This document shows, piece after piece, positions 41,563 to 50,780 of a stretch of DNA of 64,000 nt. A model generated the notes under the pieces. It made no database searches. It had not been told where the DNA came from and saw only the letters and a program-made list of their open reading frames with translations. The DNA is from Tritrichomonas musculus. Lineage: Eukaryota; Parabasalia; Tritrichomonadida; Tritrichomonadidae. Where the stretch lies: assembly GCA_039105265.1 (NCBI GenBank), contig JAPFFF010000001.1, forward strand, positions 9,114,001 through 9,178,000. The letters are read 5' to 3'. Position 1 is the first letter of the stretch; each line of letters opens with the position of its first letter. A program made the position numbers and the translations under genes.

Positions 41563-41804
41563 AATTTATGAAGAAAGCATCAATTATTATTGAACAATTT
41601 TTACTATTATACTAAATATATCAGAGTTAACATCCAAGATTAATATCAAACTTCCATATATTAATATATTTATTTTTTGATTATTTTTTTAAACTATTAA
41701 TAGCTTTTAAATCAATACTTTGTTTATTTTATATGTTGAAAATAAGATTTCTAAAAGAAATTCATGAATTATTTTTTCTGACAAAAAATTGGTAATTAAA
41801 TTGA

Positions 41805-41838
41805 CCTTTCTAACCGTTTGCGGTTTGGTTCGACCTTT
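41805..41838 (+). promoter_or_regulatory. M3 and M5 core-promoter motifs of eL13
   Basis: AACCGTTT (41812-41819) and overlapping TGCGGTTT (41819-41826) both fit M3. CCTTT at 41834-41838, the T. vaginalis M5 alternative initiator, lies seven bases before the ATG; another CCTTT is at 41805. This is the layout described for T. vaginalis promoters with very short leaders. Confidence 0.6.
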
Positions 41839-41845
41839 GTTGAAA

Positions 41846-42421
41846 ATGGTGTGTAAGAATAATATGGTTCCTAATGATCACCTTCGAAAGGCTTGGTATA
41901 AGCGCGTCAAGACCTATTTTGATGATCCAGCTCGCAAAGTTCGCCGTCAAAATGCACGTGCTAATCGTGCTAAACGTATTGCACCACGTCCAGTCGAAGG
42001 ACCACTTCGCCCAGTCGTTCATTGCCCAACAGTACGATATAACCGCCGTATCCGCCTTGGCCGCGGCTTTACTCGCGAAGAAGTTATTGCAGCAGGATTT
42101 GATCCTTCAAGAGCACCTTTCATGGGTATTGCTGTTGACAAATTCCGCCGCCACTCAACAGATTCCCTCAAGCAGACAAATGTTGATCGCCTTACAGCTT
42201 TCAAAAATAAAATGTTACGCGTCAAAACAAAGACAGAAAAACTCCCAGAAGGAGCTTCACAACCAGCTCTTTTTGCCCTCAATACTCCAGAAAAGCAAGT
42301 ACAGTGGCGTGTTATTTCAGCAGAAGAGCGCAAAGCTAATCTTTTCAAAGCAAAGAGAGATGCTCATGTTGCCTGGCGCAAATCTATCAAAGCTAAAGAA
42401 GAGGCCAAGCATAAGAAATAA
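41846..42421 (+). CDS. RPL13: 60S ribosomal protein eL13
   Basis: 191 residues from the ATG at 41846; the open frame extends upstream to a TTG but that part holds the promoter. Diagnostic blocks are HLRKAWYKRVKTYFDDPARK, RAKRIAPRPVEGPLRPVVHC, PTVRYNRRIRLGRGFTREEV, and GIAVDKFRRHSTDSLKQTNV, all in eL13 order. It is a component of the large ribosomal subunit. The composition is GC-richer than neighbours, with many cgc/ctt codons, as expected for a highly expressed gene. Complete. Confidence 0.95.
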   Translation: MVCKNNMVPNDHLRKAWYKRVKTYFDDPARKVRRQNARANRAKRIAPRPVEGPLRPVVHCPTVRYNRRIRLGRGFTREEVIAAGFDPSRAPFMGIAVDKFRRHSTDSLKQTNVDRLTAFKNKMLRVKTKTEKLPEGASQPALFALNTPEKQVQWRVISAEERKANLFKAKRDAHVAWRKSIKAKEEAKHKK

Positions 42422-42704
42422 ATCTGAAAATAAAGGCGATCAAATTATTCGGTCATTAATTTTTTTTTTTTAATGAATAAAATTTTTCCTATATTTTTTG
42501 TAACTGCTCTTTTATTTTTGTATAAAATGCTTATTTTGCTTCATACTCCTAGTGTTATATCATATATTTTTAACAATGTTTAATATTTCTTAATATATCT
42601 AAGGAAGTCTAAAGCAAATAAATATATAAATACAAATAAATAAATAAATATGGTAGATTTACTAATAACATGAAAAACTAAAAACAAAAAAAGCGCATTA
42701 ATTT

Positions 42705-43691
42705 TCAAAGTAATTCACAGCAAACTGTTGGTGGTTCAAATGGCGGAGGCTGTCTCTGAATTATTTTTGAATCATCATCTGCATATGTTTTGATTGTTTC
42801 ATTTGCAGACAGACTTGAATCTTCAGAAATATATGTTTTAGAAACTTCTTTTGTGGTTGATGTTGTCGAAGTCTGCGAATATTCAGAAAACGTTCCTGAT
42901 TGGCAGGTCATTGTATCACTGTATGATGAACTTTTATCTGATTCATCTTCTGTTGACTCAACTTTACGAATTTTTTTATTATTTGCTACCGGTAAAGTCA
43001 CGATTGTTGGAGCAGAAGAAGAAATAGAATTACTTGAATTTATTTGCTGACTTGTGCTCGATTGCTTAGAATTCTTTGATTTTGTTCCCTTAGCATTTTG
43101 TTGTTTAGTATTTTGATTTTTTAGATTTGACTGTTTTGCATTTTGTGGCTTAACATTTTTTTGCTTTGGAACCTGTGGCTTGCGATTTTGTGGCTTTAGA
43201 TTGGAAACATTTATATGCGACGGGATATTACTTGGTATAGAAATTGATGATGAAGAAGAAATTATTTCATTTTTTTCTTGCTCTTCTTGAGATGGAGTGT
43301 TTACTTTTGAAGTATAAACAGACTCAATATTTAAACTTGATATGTGTGAAGTTGTGTCAAGACTAGACTGATCAAAATTTATTGCTGAAACGCTATTACT
43401 ATGCGTTGTTTCGCTTTCTGTGAAAGTTACGTGAGACGGAATATTGGGTAGTATAATTTCATCAGGCAATTTGGGAGACGAAATAAAAATAGGTGCATTT
43501 GCAATGCATGATCGTGAGTCTGTTGTTGTAGAATAATAATCATCATCATCATCGTCGTCGTCTGCATCAATAATAATTTTACGAGTTTCATCGTCAGAAT
43601 ACCCTTCATCAACTTCAATGGTGAAAGATCTTGGATTTGGATTTGAGACAGGAATATTAATTGAAGAAGTTGCTCCTTCTTTCGAGCTCAT
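42705..43691 (-). CDS. Ser/Thr-rich disordered protein ending in CELL
   Basis: 328 residues, mainly Ser, Thr, Asn and Gln, with an eight-Asp run near 42-49 and a block of Lys/Gln/Asn repeats (PQNRKPQVPKQKNVKPQNAK and following) near 168-210. No ordered domain is seen. The C-terminus is PPFEPPTVCCELL; the last four residues, CELL, fit a CaaX box with Leu (geranylgeranylation), with a second Cys just before it. This suggests membrane tethering of a disordered protein. Family unknown. Confidence 0.65.
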   Translation of the reverse strand: MSSKEGATSSINIPVSNPNPRSFTIEVDEGYSDDETRKIIIDADDDDDDDDYYSTTTDSRSCIANAPIFISSPKLPDEIILPNIPSHVTFTESETTHSNSVSAINFDQSSLDTTSHISSLNIESVYTSKVNTPSQEEQEKNEIISSSSSISIPSNIPSHINVSNLKPQNRKPQVPKQKNVKPQNAKQSNLKNQNTKQQNAKGTKSKNSKQSSTSQQINSSNSISSSAPTIVTLPVANNKKIRKVESTEDESDKSSSYSDTMTCQSGTFSEYSQTSTTSTTKEVSKTYISEDSSLSANETIKTYADDDSKIIQRQPPPFEPPTVCCELL

Positions 43692-43866
43692 ATTAAATCC
43701 CGAAGAAAATACGAAATTTTTTATCTATCAAAAGTAAATTCAATTTTTTGCCTCATTTCTCAGAATATAAATGTTTTTTTTTTATTTCAAAATTTCAATT
43801 AATTAAAATTGAAAATAAAAAATATAGTACAAAAAGAAAAAATAAAAACAATTTTAAATAAATAAA

Positions 43867-46800
43867 TTACAATGTTCCTGTACCAAGCAAAGATGTTATA
43901 TCATCATCCAAATCGTTCGACTTTTTGGGTTTATTTGTATTTTGAAATCCTAGATTCAATTGATCTGCACCAAAATTCATTGACGCTTTCTTATTTTGAT
44001 TTGTATTTAATGGTATACCTAGCATATCTAATTCATTATCAATATCATTACGAAAATCGTTTTGATTATTTATTTGCTGTGCTGGCTGCTTTGCTTTTTG
44101 TGGTTTATTTGGAATATCCCAATTATTAGTTTGTTTCGCTTTTTGGGAAACAACTGGCTTTGATTTTTGTGTTTTAATTGGCTGATCATCAAAATCAGAA
44201 AAAGTGACATTTTCCTGATTATGAGGTATATCTACTTCATCCCAATCATCAACTATTTTCTTTTTAGCTTTTTTACCTTGATTTCCTGCTGCTTTTGGTT
44301 TCGCTTTAGCTTTACTGGTTGTTCGATTAGATGGACCATCAAAGTCATTGTCCCAATCATCGTTTTTAACTTTTGGTTTGACTAAAGGTTCATCTGGCGC
44401 GTCAAAATCATCAAATGAATTTTTCATATTTTTGGTTGCTGTTTTTTTAGATTGAAGTGTCTTCTTAATTGCTGGTTTCTTCTTGGCTTTGTCATCATCA
44501 TCAAAGTCTGAAAATTGAATTTGTTGTTGTTGCTGTTTTGGTTCATCTGGTGCATCAAAATCATCAAATGAGTTAGTGTTTTTCTTTTTCGTGGCTGGTT
44601 TTTTAACAGCTTTCTTTGTTTGTTGGGTTGGTTTCTTTATAGGAGATTCATCAAAGTCTGAAAATTCCGCTTGCTGAGGAATTGTTTTCTGATCTGGCTC
44701 ATCAAAATCATCAAACGAGTTGTATGTCTTTTTAACAGCTTTTCGAACTGGTGAATTTCTTTTAGGAATTGGTTTCTTCTTAGCTGGTTCATCGTCAAAG
44801 TCTGAAAATTGAATTTGTTGTTGTTGTTTTGGTTCATCTGGTGCATCGAAATCATCAAATGAATTTTCCAACTTTTTGGCGGCTGGTTTTTTAGATGGAA
44901 GTGTCTTCTTAATTGTTGGCTTTTTCTTAGATTTATCATCATCATCAAAGTCTGAAAATTGAATTTGTTGTTGTTGCTGTTTTGGTTCACCTGGTGCATC
45001 AAAATCATCAAATGAGTTGGTATTTTTCTTCTTCGTGGCTGGCTTTTTAACCGTTTTCTTTGTTTGTTGGATTGGTTTCTTTATAGGAGATTCATCAAAG
45101 TCTGAAAATTCGTCCTGTTGAGGAATCGTTTTCTGATCTGGCTCGTCAAAATCATCAAACGAGTTGTATGTCTTTTTAACAGCTTTTCGAACTGGCGAAT
45201 TTCTTTTTGGAATTGTTTTCTTCTTAGTTGGTTCATCGTCAAAGTCTGAAAATTGAATTTGTTGTTGCTGCTGTTTTGGTTCATCTGGTGCATCGAAATC
45301 ATCAAATGAATTAGTGTTTTTCTTCTTCGTAGCTGGCTTCTTAGCTGCTTTCTTTATCTGTTGTGTTGGTTTCTTTATAGGAGATTCATCAAAGTCAGGA
45401 AATTCGTCCTGCTTAGGAATTGTGTTTTGATCTGGTTCATCAAAATCATCAAATGAGTTTTTGGCCTTCTTTTTAATTACAGGCTGCTTTTTAGTGTTTA
45501 CTTGTTTGGCAGAATTCTTTTCTTCTTTATTTGGAGATTGATCAAATGAATCAGTTATATCAACAAGAGGCTGAGTCAAATCATTATTTTTATGCTTTTC
45601 ATCATCATTTTGTGAATGATGTGTTTTCTTAAGTTCATTTATATTCTTTGGCTCTTGTTTTGCATTTTCATCTTTTCGCTGTCTTCGAGCTGTCGGTGGT
45701 CTTTTGTTTGCAAAAGAAACTTCATTATTATTTTCTTTTTTCTTTTTCTTTTTCATTTTCACATCATTTCCATCATCTTCATCATCCCAAATAGATTCTT
45801 TATTTTTATGATCATCTTTTTCATCATCTGTATCTGCCCACATGTTTTCGCTTTTATTTGACTTTCCCGTTTTATTGTTTTCATCATCATCATCTGCCCA
45901 TACGTTTTCGTTTTTCTGAGATTTTCCTGTTTTATTGTTTTCATCGTCTGAATCTGCCCATGTATCATCATTTTTCTGAGATTTCCCTGTTTTGCTGTTT
46001 TCATCTTCTGTATCTGCCCACACGTTTTCGTTTTTCTGAGATTTTCCTGTTCTGTTATTTTCATCATCATCATCTGCCCACATATTATCATTTGTCTTTG
46101 AGTTCGCTGTTTTATTATTTTCATCATCATCGTCTGCCCACACGTTTTCGTTTTTCTGAGATTTTCCTGTTTTGTTATTTTCATCATCATCGTCTGCCCA
46201 CACGTTTTCGTTTTTCTGAGATTTTCCTGTTCTGTTATTTTCATCATCATCATCTGCCCACATATTATCATTTGTCTTTGAGTTCGCTGTTTTATTATTT
46301 TCATCATCATCGTCTGCCCAAACGTTTTCGTTTTTCTGAGATTTTCCTGTTTTGTTGTTTTCATCATCACTATCTGCCCAGGTATTATCATTTGTCTTTG
46401 AGTTCGTTGTTTTATTATTTTCATCATCATCATCTGCCCAAACGTTTTCGTTTTTCTGAGATTTTCCTGTTTTGTTGTTTTCATCATCACTATCTGCCCA
46501 AGTATTATCATTATTTTTGGTGTGTAAATTACTTTCAGACTCATTTGCCCATATATCACTTTTCTTTGGTTTAAGTTTAAGATTTTCTCCATTATCTTCT
46601 GACCAAATTTCATCATCTTTTTTTAAACTTTTATTTTGATTTGGTGATTTGGAATTATTCATATCAGCTTTTTCATCTTCATTATTATCAGATGATTGAA
46701 AATCAGGATTAATAGGCATAGTTAACGGAAGCTTTTTAAATGGTAATTTTTTATTCAAGCCTGGCTTTACTTTAATTTTGTTTTGATTTCCTTCTGTAGT

Positions 46801-47712
46801 GTTATTTAATGCGTTGTTTTTTGTTTTAATTTTGATTATTGGACTATCTTTATTATCAGTTGATTCGTCTTCTTTTGATTCATTAGAATTTGTATGAGTT
46901 GTTTCCTCATTTTTTACGATTTTTTCTGATTCATTCTTAATTGTTGTAGAATTTTGAACTTTGTCTTCATTTACCTGAGATTCACTATATGAATAATAAT
47001 CGTTTTTTGTTGATTTCTTACTGTTTTGACTATTTTCAGTATCTTTAACGCTAGCAGTATTATTACTTTGTTCTTGATCGCTTATATTTTCAAACTCTTG
47101 ATACTCAGTTTCAATTATGACGTTCGTAAGAAGAGGTATTTTTTCAAGGTCAAAAAGAGGATTTGGTTTAATTCCTTGAAAAATGAAATTGTAGGTTTTT
47201 TCTGATAGAAAAATAAGAATAAAGAATAAAATCACAGAAATTAATGTCATAAGAAGTAGAATATCGTGGCATTGAAATGTGTGCTGTCGAACGAGATTGT
47301 GTATTTTTTGTATTGTATTATAAGATATAATAAATTGTTGAACTATTTGTTGATTTTGATTATCTCTTAAAAATATTTGAATCCAATATTCAATTTCAAA
47401 TTCTTTTTTAAGTGATGTATAAAATAATATGATACCAACTAAAATTAAAGTTAAGAATGCAAAAATATAATATAATAATTTTAATTTTTTGCATGATTTT
47501 TTAGCCTCTGAGAAGTAAATCATCCAGCCAGTTATAAATAAAACGAGCGATAAAATAAGAAAAATAATTCCAAGAAATAATAATGTTGATCCGACAATTT
47601 TCATCCAATAAATTGTTGAGTTGATTGATATCATATAAATAGACATGATTATGCATGGTACTGGAACTAGTATATGCCCAAGTAAATCAAAAAGTTTTGG
47701 GTTGCATTTCAT
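43867..47712 (-). CDS. Four-TM protein with long Trp-acidic and Phe-Asp repeats
   Basis: 1,281 residues. Four hydrophobic segments lie at about 8-30, 35-62, 72-95 and 147-170, with a loop of about 50 residues between the third and fourth, a tetraspanin-like topology but without the CCG motif. The remaining 1,100 residues should be cytosolic. They hold about 12 units of 20 residues of the form WADDDDENNKTGKSQKNENV (45835-46520), then eight copies of NSFDDFDxPD alternating with QFSDFDDEP or EFSDFDESP, joined by Lys-rich linkers and Gln runs. Such short Phe/Trp-acidic peptides resemble the linear motifs that bind adaptor or coat proteins, so a membrane-anchored docking platform is possible; that is inference. 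CCTTT (M5) precedes the ATG. Complete. Confidence 0.75.
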   Translation of the reverse strand: MKCNPKLFDLLGHILVPVPCIIMSIYMISINSTIYWMKIVGSTLLFLGIIFLILSLVLFITGWMIYFSEAKKSCKKLKLLYYIFAFLTLILVGIILFYTSLKKEFEIEYWIQIFLRDNQNQQIVQQFIISYNTIQKIHNLVRQHTFQCHDILLLMTLISVILFFILIFLSEKTYNFIFQGIKPNPLFDLEKIPLLTNVIIETEYQEFENISDQEQSNNTASVKDTENSQNSKKSTKNDYYSYSESQVNEDKVQNSTTIKNESEKIVKNEETTHTNSNESKEDESTDNKDSPIIKIKTKNNALNNTTEGNQNKIKVKPGLNKKLPFKKLPLTMPINPDFQSSDNNEDEKADMNNSKSPNQNKSLKKDDEIWSEDNGENLKLKPKKSDIWANESESNLHTKNNDNTWADSDDENNKTGKSQKNENVWADDDDENNKTTNSKTNDNTWADSDDENNKTGKSQKNENVWADDDDENNKTANSKTNDNMWADDDDENNRTGKSQKNENVWADDDDENNKTGKSQKNENVWADDDDENNKTANSKTNDNMWADDDDENNRTGKSQKNENVWADTEDENSKTGKSQKNDDTWADSDDENNKTGKSQKNENVWADDDDENNKTGKSNKSENMWADTDDEKDDHKNKESIWDDEDDGNDVKMKKKKKKENNNEVSFANKRPPTARRQRKDENAKQEPKNINELKKTHHSQNDDEKHKNNDLTQPLVDITDSFDQSPNKEEKNSAKQVNTKKQPVIKKKAKNSFDDFDEPDQNTIPKQDEFPDFDESPIKKPTQQIKKAAKKPATKKKNTNSFDDFDAPDEPKQQQQQIQFSDFDDEPTKKKTIPKRNSPVRKAVKKTYNSFDDFDEPDQKTIPQQDEFSDFDESPIKKPIQQTKKTVKKPATKKKNTNSFDDFDAPGEPKQQQQQIQFSDFDDDDKSKKKPTIKKTLPSKKPAAKKLENSFDDFDAPDEPKQQQQIQFSDFDDEPAKKKPIPKRNSPVRKAVKKTYNSFDDFDEPDQKTIPQQAEFSDFDESPIKKPTQQTKKAVKKPATKKKNTNSFDDFDAPDEPKQQQQQIQFSDFDDDDKAKKKPAIKKTLQSKKTATKNMKNSFDDFDAPDEPLVKPKVKNDDWDNDFDGPSNRTTSKAKAKPKAAGNQGKKAKKKIVDDWDEVDIPHNQENVTFSDFDDQPIKTQKSKPVVSQKAKQTNNWDIPNKPQKAKQPAQQINNQNDFRNDIDNELDMLGIPLNTNQNKKASMNFGADQLNLGFQNTNKPKKSNDLDDDITSLLGTGTL
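45835..46520 (-). repeat. Tandem 60-bp coding repeats (WADDDDENN...)
   Basis: About 12 units of 60 bp. Two alternating sub-types (GKSQKNEN and ANSKTNDN) show higher-order duplication of unit pairs and triplets. Confidence 0.85.
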
Positions 47713-48234
47713 TTCATAAAAGGACGTTTACTTTTTTGTTTTCTATATTCAAATTGAAAATTTTGAATTGTTATTTTTTGAAACAACAACATCATTCATT
47801 TATCAATCTGATTGTAAAAGAATATTAACTAAATCTATAATAATCTACCTGATGAGTGCCTTATCTATTATTAGATCAAATGATAAGCAAATTTATCTTG
47901 ACAAAAATAAAATGCAATGCTCTTTTTACTATGATTTACAAAAAAAGCATTGTTCATGAGTGAGACAATAACAATTATTCATTTAAAATGCTTCTTTTAT
48001 TTGTTTTTAATTTTTATCTCTTTATTATTTGGGACTTTTAATTAACAACTTAAATATCTAGGATATCTATAAAAAGGTAAATAACATTAAAATTTGAGTT
48101 GATTGTCGTGTTGAATAAAGAAGGTTTTCATATTTAAATTGTGAAAAAAATAAAATTATTTGGAAACGAAATATTTTTAGCATATTAATAAAATTATTAA
48201 AAAAATGTTTTGAAGGTTGTTAAAAGAATTTCAA
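47713..48234. other. Gene-free spacer; promoter of the four-TM gene
   Basis: On the minus strand TAAACGTCCTTTTATGAA directly precedes the ATG at 47712. The same TAAA(A)GGACGTTTA sequence occurs in the opposite orientation 11-23 bp before the ATG at 39592. A short plus-strand ORF (47768-47959) looks spurious. Confidence 0.4.
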
Positions 48235-48513
48235 TTAACCGTATTGAACTTCGAAAGAAAAATTAATATCAAATTCAGTAGTTCCAGGCGAGTGATCAAC
48301 AATTTCTTGTATTGTTGTATCAGGGTACAATGCAAATCGATTATAATATAAGAAAATTGGCGTATCTTCGTTAATTGTTTTTCCCATTTTTTTTCTAATA
48401 TAAACAATTAACCTCTGGCATTTAGTATCTAATTTACTTATTTCGAGTGTGTTGTTTGACATAATTTGATTAACATTAATCGGCAGGAGATGAATTTTTA
48501 CTTTTAGGGTCAT
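48235..48513 (-). CDS. ATG12: Ubiquitin-like autophagy protein ATG12
   Basis: 92 residues forming one ubiquitin-like fold. The second half matches ATG12: TKCQRLIVYIRKKM, then PIFLYYNRFALYPDTTIQEI (compare ATG12 LFIYVNxxFAPSPDxxVGxL), then FDINFSFEVQYG. ATG12 is conjugated through its C-terminal Gly to ATG5 to form the E3-like complex for ATG8 lipidation, and the protein here also ends in Gly with no extension. It lacks the long N-terminal tail of yeast and animal ATG12. ATG8 was considered, but that would need a longer sequence and a processed C-terminus. Small but well supported. Confidence 0.7.
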   Translation of the reverse strand: MTLKVKIHLLPINVNQIMSNNTLEISKLDTKCQRLIVYIRKKMGKTINEDTPIFLYYNRFALYPDTTIQEIVDHSPGTTEFDINFSFEVQYG

Positions 48514-49182
48514 TTTAATAAAGAGTAAATTTTTGAAAAAACATTTGAAAAAGTTGTAAAACAGATGAACAGAAACATAACTTTTTCAATGAATTGTGAT
48601 TTACACTTAAAATATCAATATCTCAATCAAATCATTTAATAATCATTAATAAAATATAAATTGAATATAATATCATGTAAAAAAGCTATTTAACCAAGAT
48701 ATAAAAAGATTGTGTTATAATAAAAAATTGGCCCAAATTTTTGAGTTCTTAAGAACATATAATATGCTTTGTCATGTAAGTAAGCAGATATTTATTTTTG
48801 AAAAAAATCAGATCGCATGATTTTTTTTTCCTACTTTAATATCATGCTTTTTTATTATTTTGTTTGAAAAAGTGAAACCTTAAAATTTTAAAAAGTTTAA
48901 AAAAAACGTGATAAAACGAAACAATTTTCTTCAAAAATGTTAATGTGTTATATATGTTATTATACATCATATGTTAAAATTAATACATTAATAAATTTTA
49001 AATTTTTGGCATACATTTCAAAGATAATTGCAAAACATTGAATTTTTTTTACATTATCTACATTTTTCTCTACTAATAACTAATAAAAAAACAAAAATAA
49101 AGAGTTTTAACGAATAAGTAATATATAAAAAACTGTTTTACTTATTATCAATCAATATTCAATAAGTTTGATTCATAACTCA
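48514..49182. other. Gene-free spacer
   Basis: AT-rich DNA with no gene recognised. TTTGAAAAAGTTG (near 48544), related to the TTCAAAAAGT motif, lies about 30 bp upstream of ATG12. Confidence 0.5.
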
Positions 49183-49605
49183 TCGAATAAGGGGAATCGT
49201 ATTTTTCTACACCACTTTTTGAAAACTTTTAAACTTTTTCAATACTTTTTTATACTTTTTTAATTCAATTTTTACTAAATAATGAATAATTATATAGTTC
49301 AAATAGCTTCCCGATTCATCCAGCAATTCAAGGAACCAGATTCGGCTTTGTGCAGCACAGTGGTGATCACTGGTGCGTATATCTCCGAAAAATTAAGTAA
49401 AAATAAACAAATTTATATCAAAAAAAGTTAATAGTATTAATTATAAGGTAAAATTAAATTTTACGATTTTTTTGGTTAAATTTCTTAACATAGTAACTCA
49501 AATTTCACCTTAAGATGGCCGTTTTTTACTTTCCATGAGTAGCTACTCATGGATAGAAAAGCCATTCAAAAAGTGGCGTAGAAAAAAACGATTGTCCTCG
49601 AATAA
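49183..49605. mobile_element. 407-bp MITE with 8-bp target duplication
   Basis: The element spans 49191-49597 and is flanked by the direct repeat TCGAATAA (49183-49190 and 49598-49605). Terminal inverted repeats of about 31 bp with four mismatches start GGGGAATCGT (left) and GGACAATCGT (right, reverse-complemented), and continue through CTAC[AG]CCACTTTTTGAA. An 8-bp duplication fits the hAT or a related superfamily. No ORF. Inside are a GC-richer patch (49312-49385) and a 22-bp perfect palindrome at 49532-49553. Confidence 0.75.
49532..49553. repeat. Perfect palindrome
   Basis: CCATGAGTAGCTACTCATGG plus one further paired base on each side: 22 bp with no spacer. It could extrude as a cruciform or bind a dimeric protein. 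Confidence 0.9.
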
Positions 49606-50350
49606 TCAGTTATAAAAAATCATTTTAGATTCTTAGAATCAAAAATAATGAATTAATTTTAAGTATTAATTCAGAATAAGAGAAAAATTATTTGATATTT
49701 TACAAATTTAATAATATATGACTATTATTTAATATAATTATTTTTTGAATTTGATTTTAAAAAGTTCACAAAAATAGACACAATTCAATGAAAGCATTCA
49801 AAAAGTTATGAAATTCAAAGAAAATAATCATCCATGATCTTATGTGTCAATTGGCAAGATTTTCACATATTTGTTTTATCTCCTAGGAATAAATTTAAGC
49901 ATCATGAAATAAATAAGTTTCGAAGACGAATAATGAAAATCAAATTGAGAGCATAACGATCATTTAAAAAATACAATTATCTTACAAAATAATTTGTAAA
50001 AGAATGTTTTAATCTTAAATATAACATTAAAAATATTATTTATAAATAATAATAAATTATATTTTCATATAAATAGCATAATTGTATAAAATAAATGATT
50101 TTTTAAAAATACGTTTTTTTGAAACTTTGATTCAAATTAAAATTGAATAAAAATTCACAAATTTTTAAATAATATTATCAATTTTCAAATAAACCGTTTT
50201 ACAAAAAATATAAATATCTTAAAATTGTACGATTAATTCATTTATTAAAGTACAAATATGAATTAAATGAATATATTTAAAAAATATAAATATAAAAATA
50301 AGTCAAAATATTGGCAGGATCTTGGTTTCTGTAAATCTTATAAAACATAG

Positions 50351-50386
<36 letters not shown>

Positions 50387-50780
50387 TATCTTGTGAAAAA
50401 TAAATATATTTCCAAAAATATTTAAATAATTCAATTTATATTCTTATATTTTAATTTAGAAAGAGATTTTTGTTAGATATAATTTTTACGATTTTTTGAT
50501 AAAAAAAATCGTTAATTTTTTTTTTTTTTTTCAATTTGTATATGTTCATATGTGTTTTTCTTAATTAAATCCGTCAATAAATAGGAATTTTTGAAATTAT
50601 TTGCATGTGAAATTCACTTTATCGTATTGTTGTGAATTTGCTTCATTAATGAAGTTAGTTTCCAAATTGTTTTCACTCAATTTTGCTATCCAAAATAATT
50701 GAAGTCCTTTCAAAAAGTTAGAGAGACGAAGTTCCTCCAAAATTTTAAATACATTGAAATCATAATTTTATTTTGAAAAA
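49606..50780. other. Gene-free spacer upstream of RAD51
   Basis: About 1.2 kb of AT-rich DNA. It includes T19 directly followed by A17 (50351-50386). CCTTTCAAAAAGTT (50706-50719) and TCATAATTTT (50760-50769) near the RAD51 ATG are promoter candidates. Confidence 0.5.

Noticed and set aside
45759-46616. 285-residue alternate-frame ORF and a 238-residue antisense ORF over the WADDDDENN repeats
   Set aside because: Repeat shadows; the 1,281-residue frame has TM segments and a sensible start.
43867-47712. True tetraspanin
   Set aside because: Topology is similar but the CCG motif and paired cysteines of the large loop are absent.
47768-47959. 63-codon plus-strand ORF upstream of the four-TM gene
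   Set aside because: Short, lies over the promoter region, no recognisable feature.
49312-49385. tRNA-like or SINE head inside the MITE
   Set aside because: A weak A-box-like stretch (CAGTGGTGATCACTGG) but no B box or cloverleaf on either strand.
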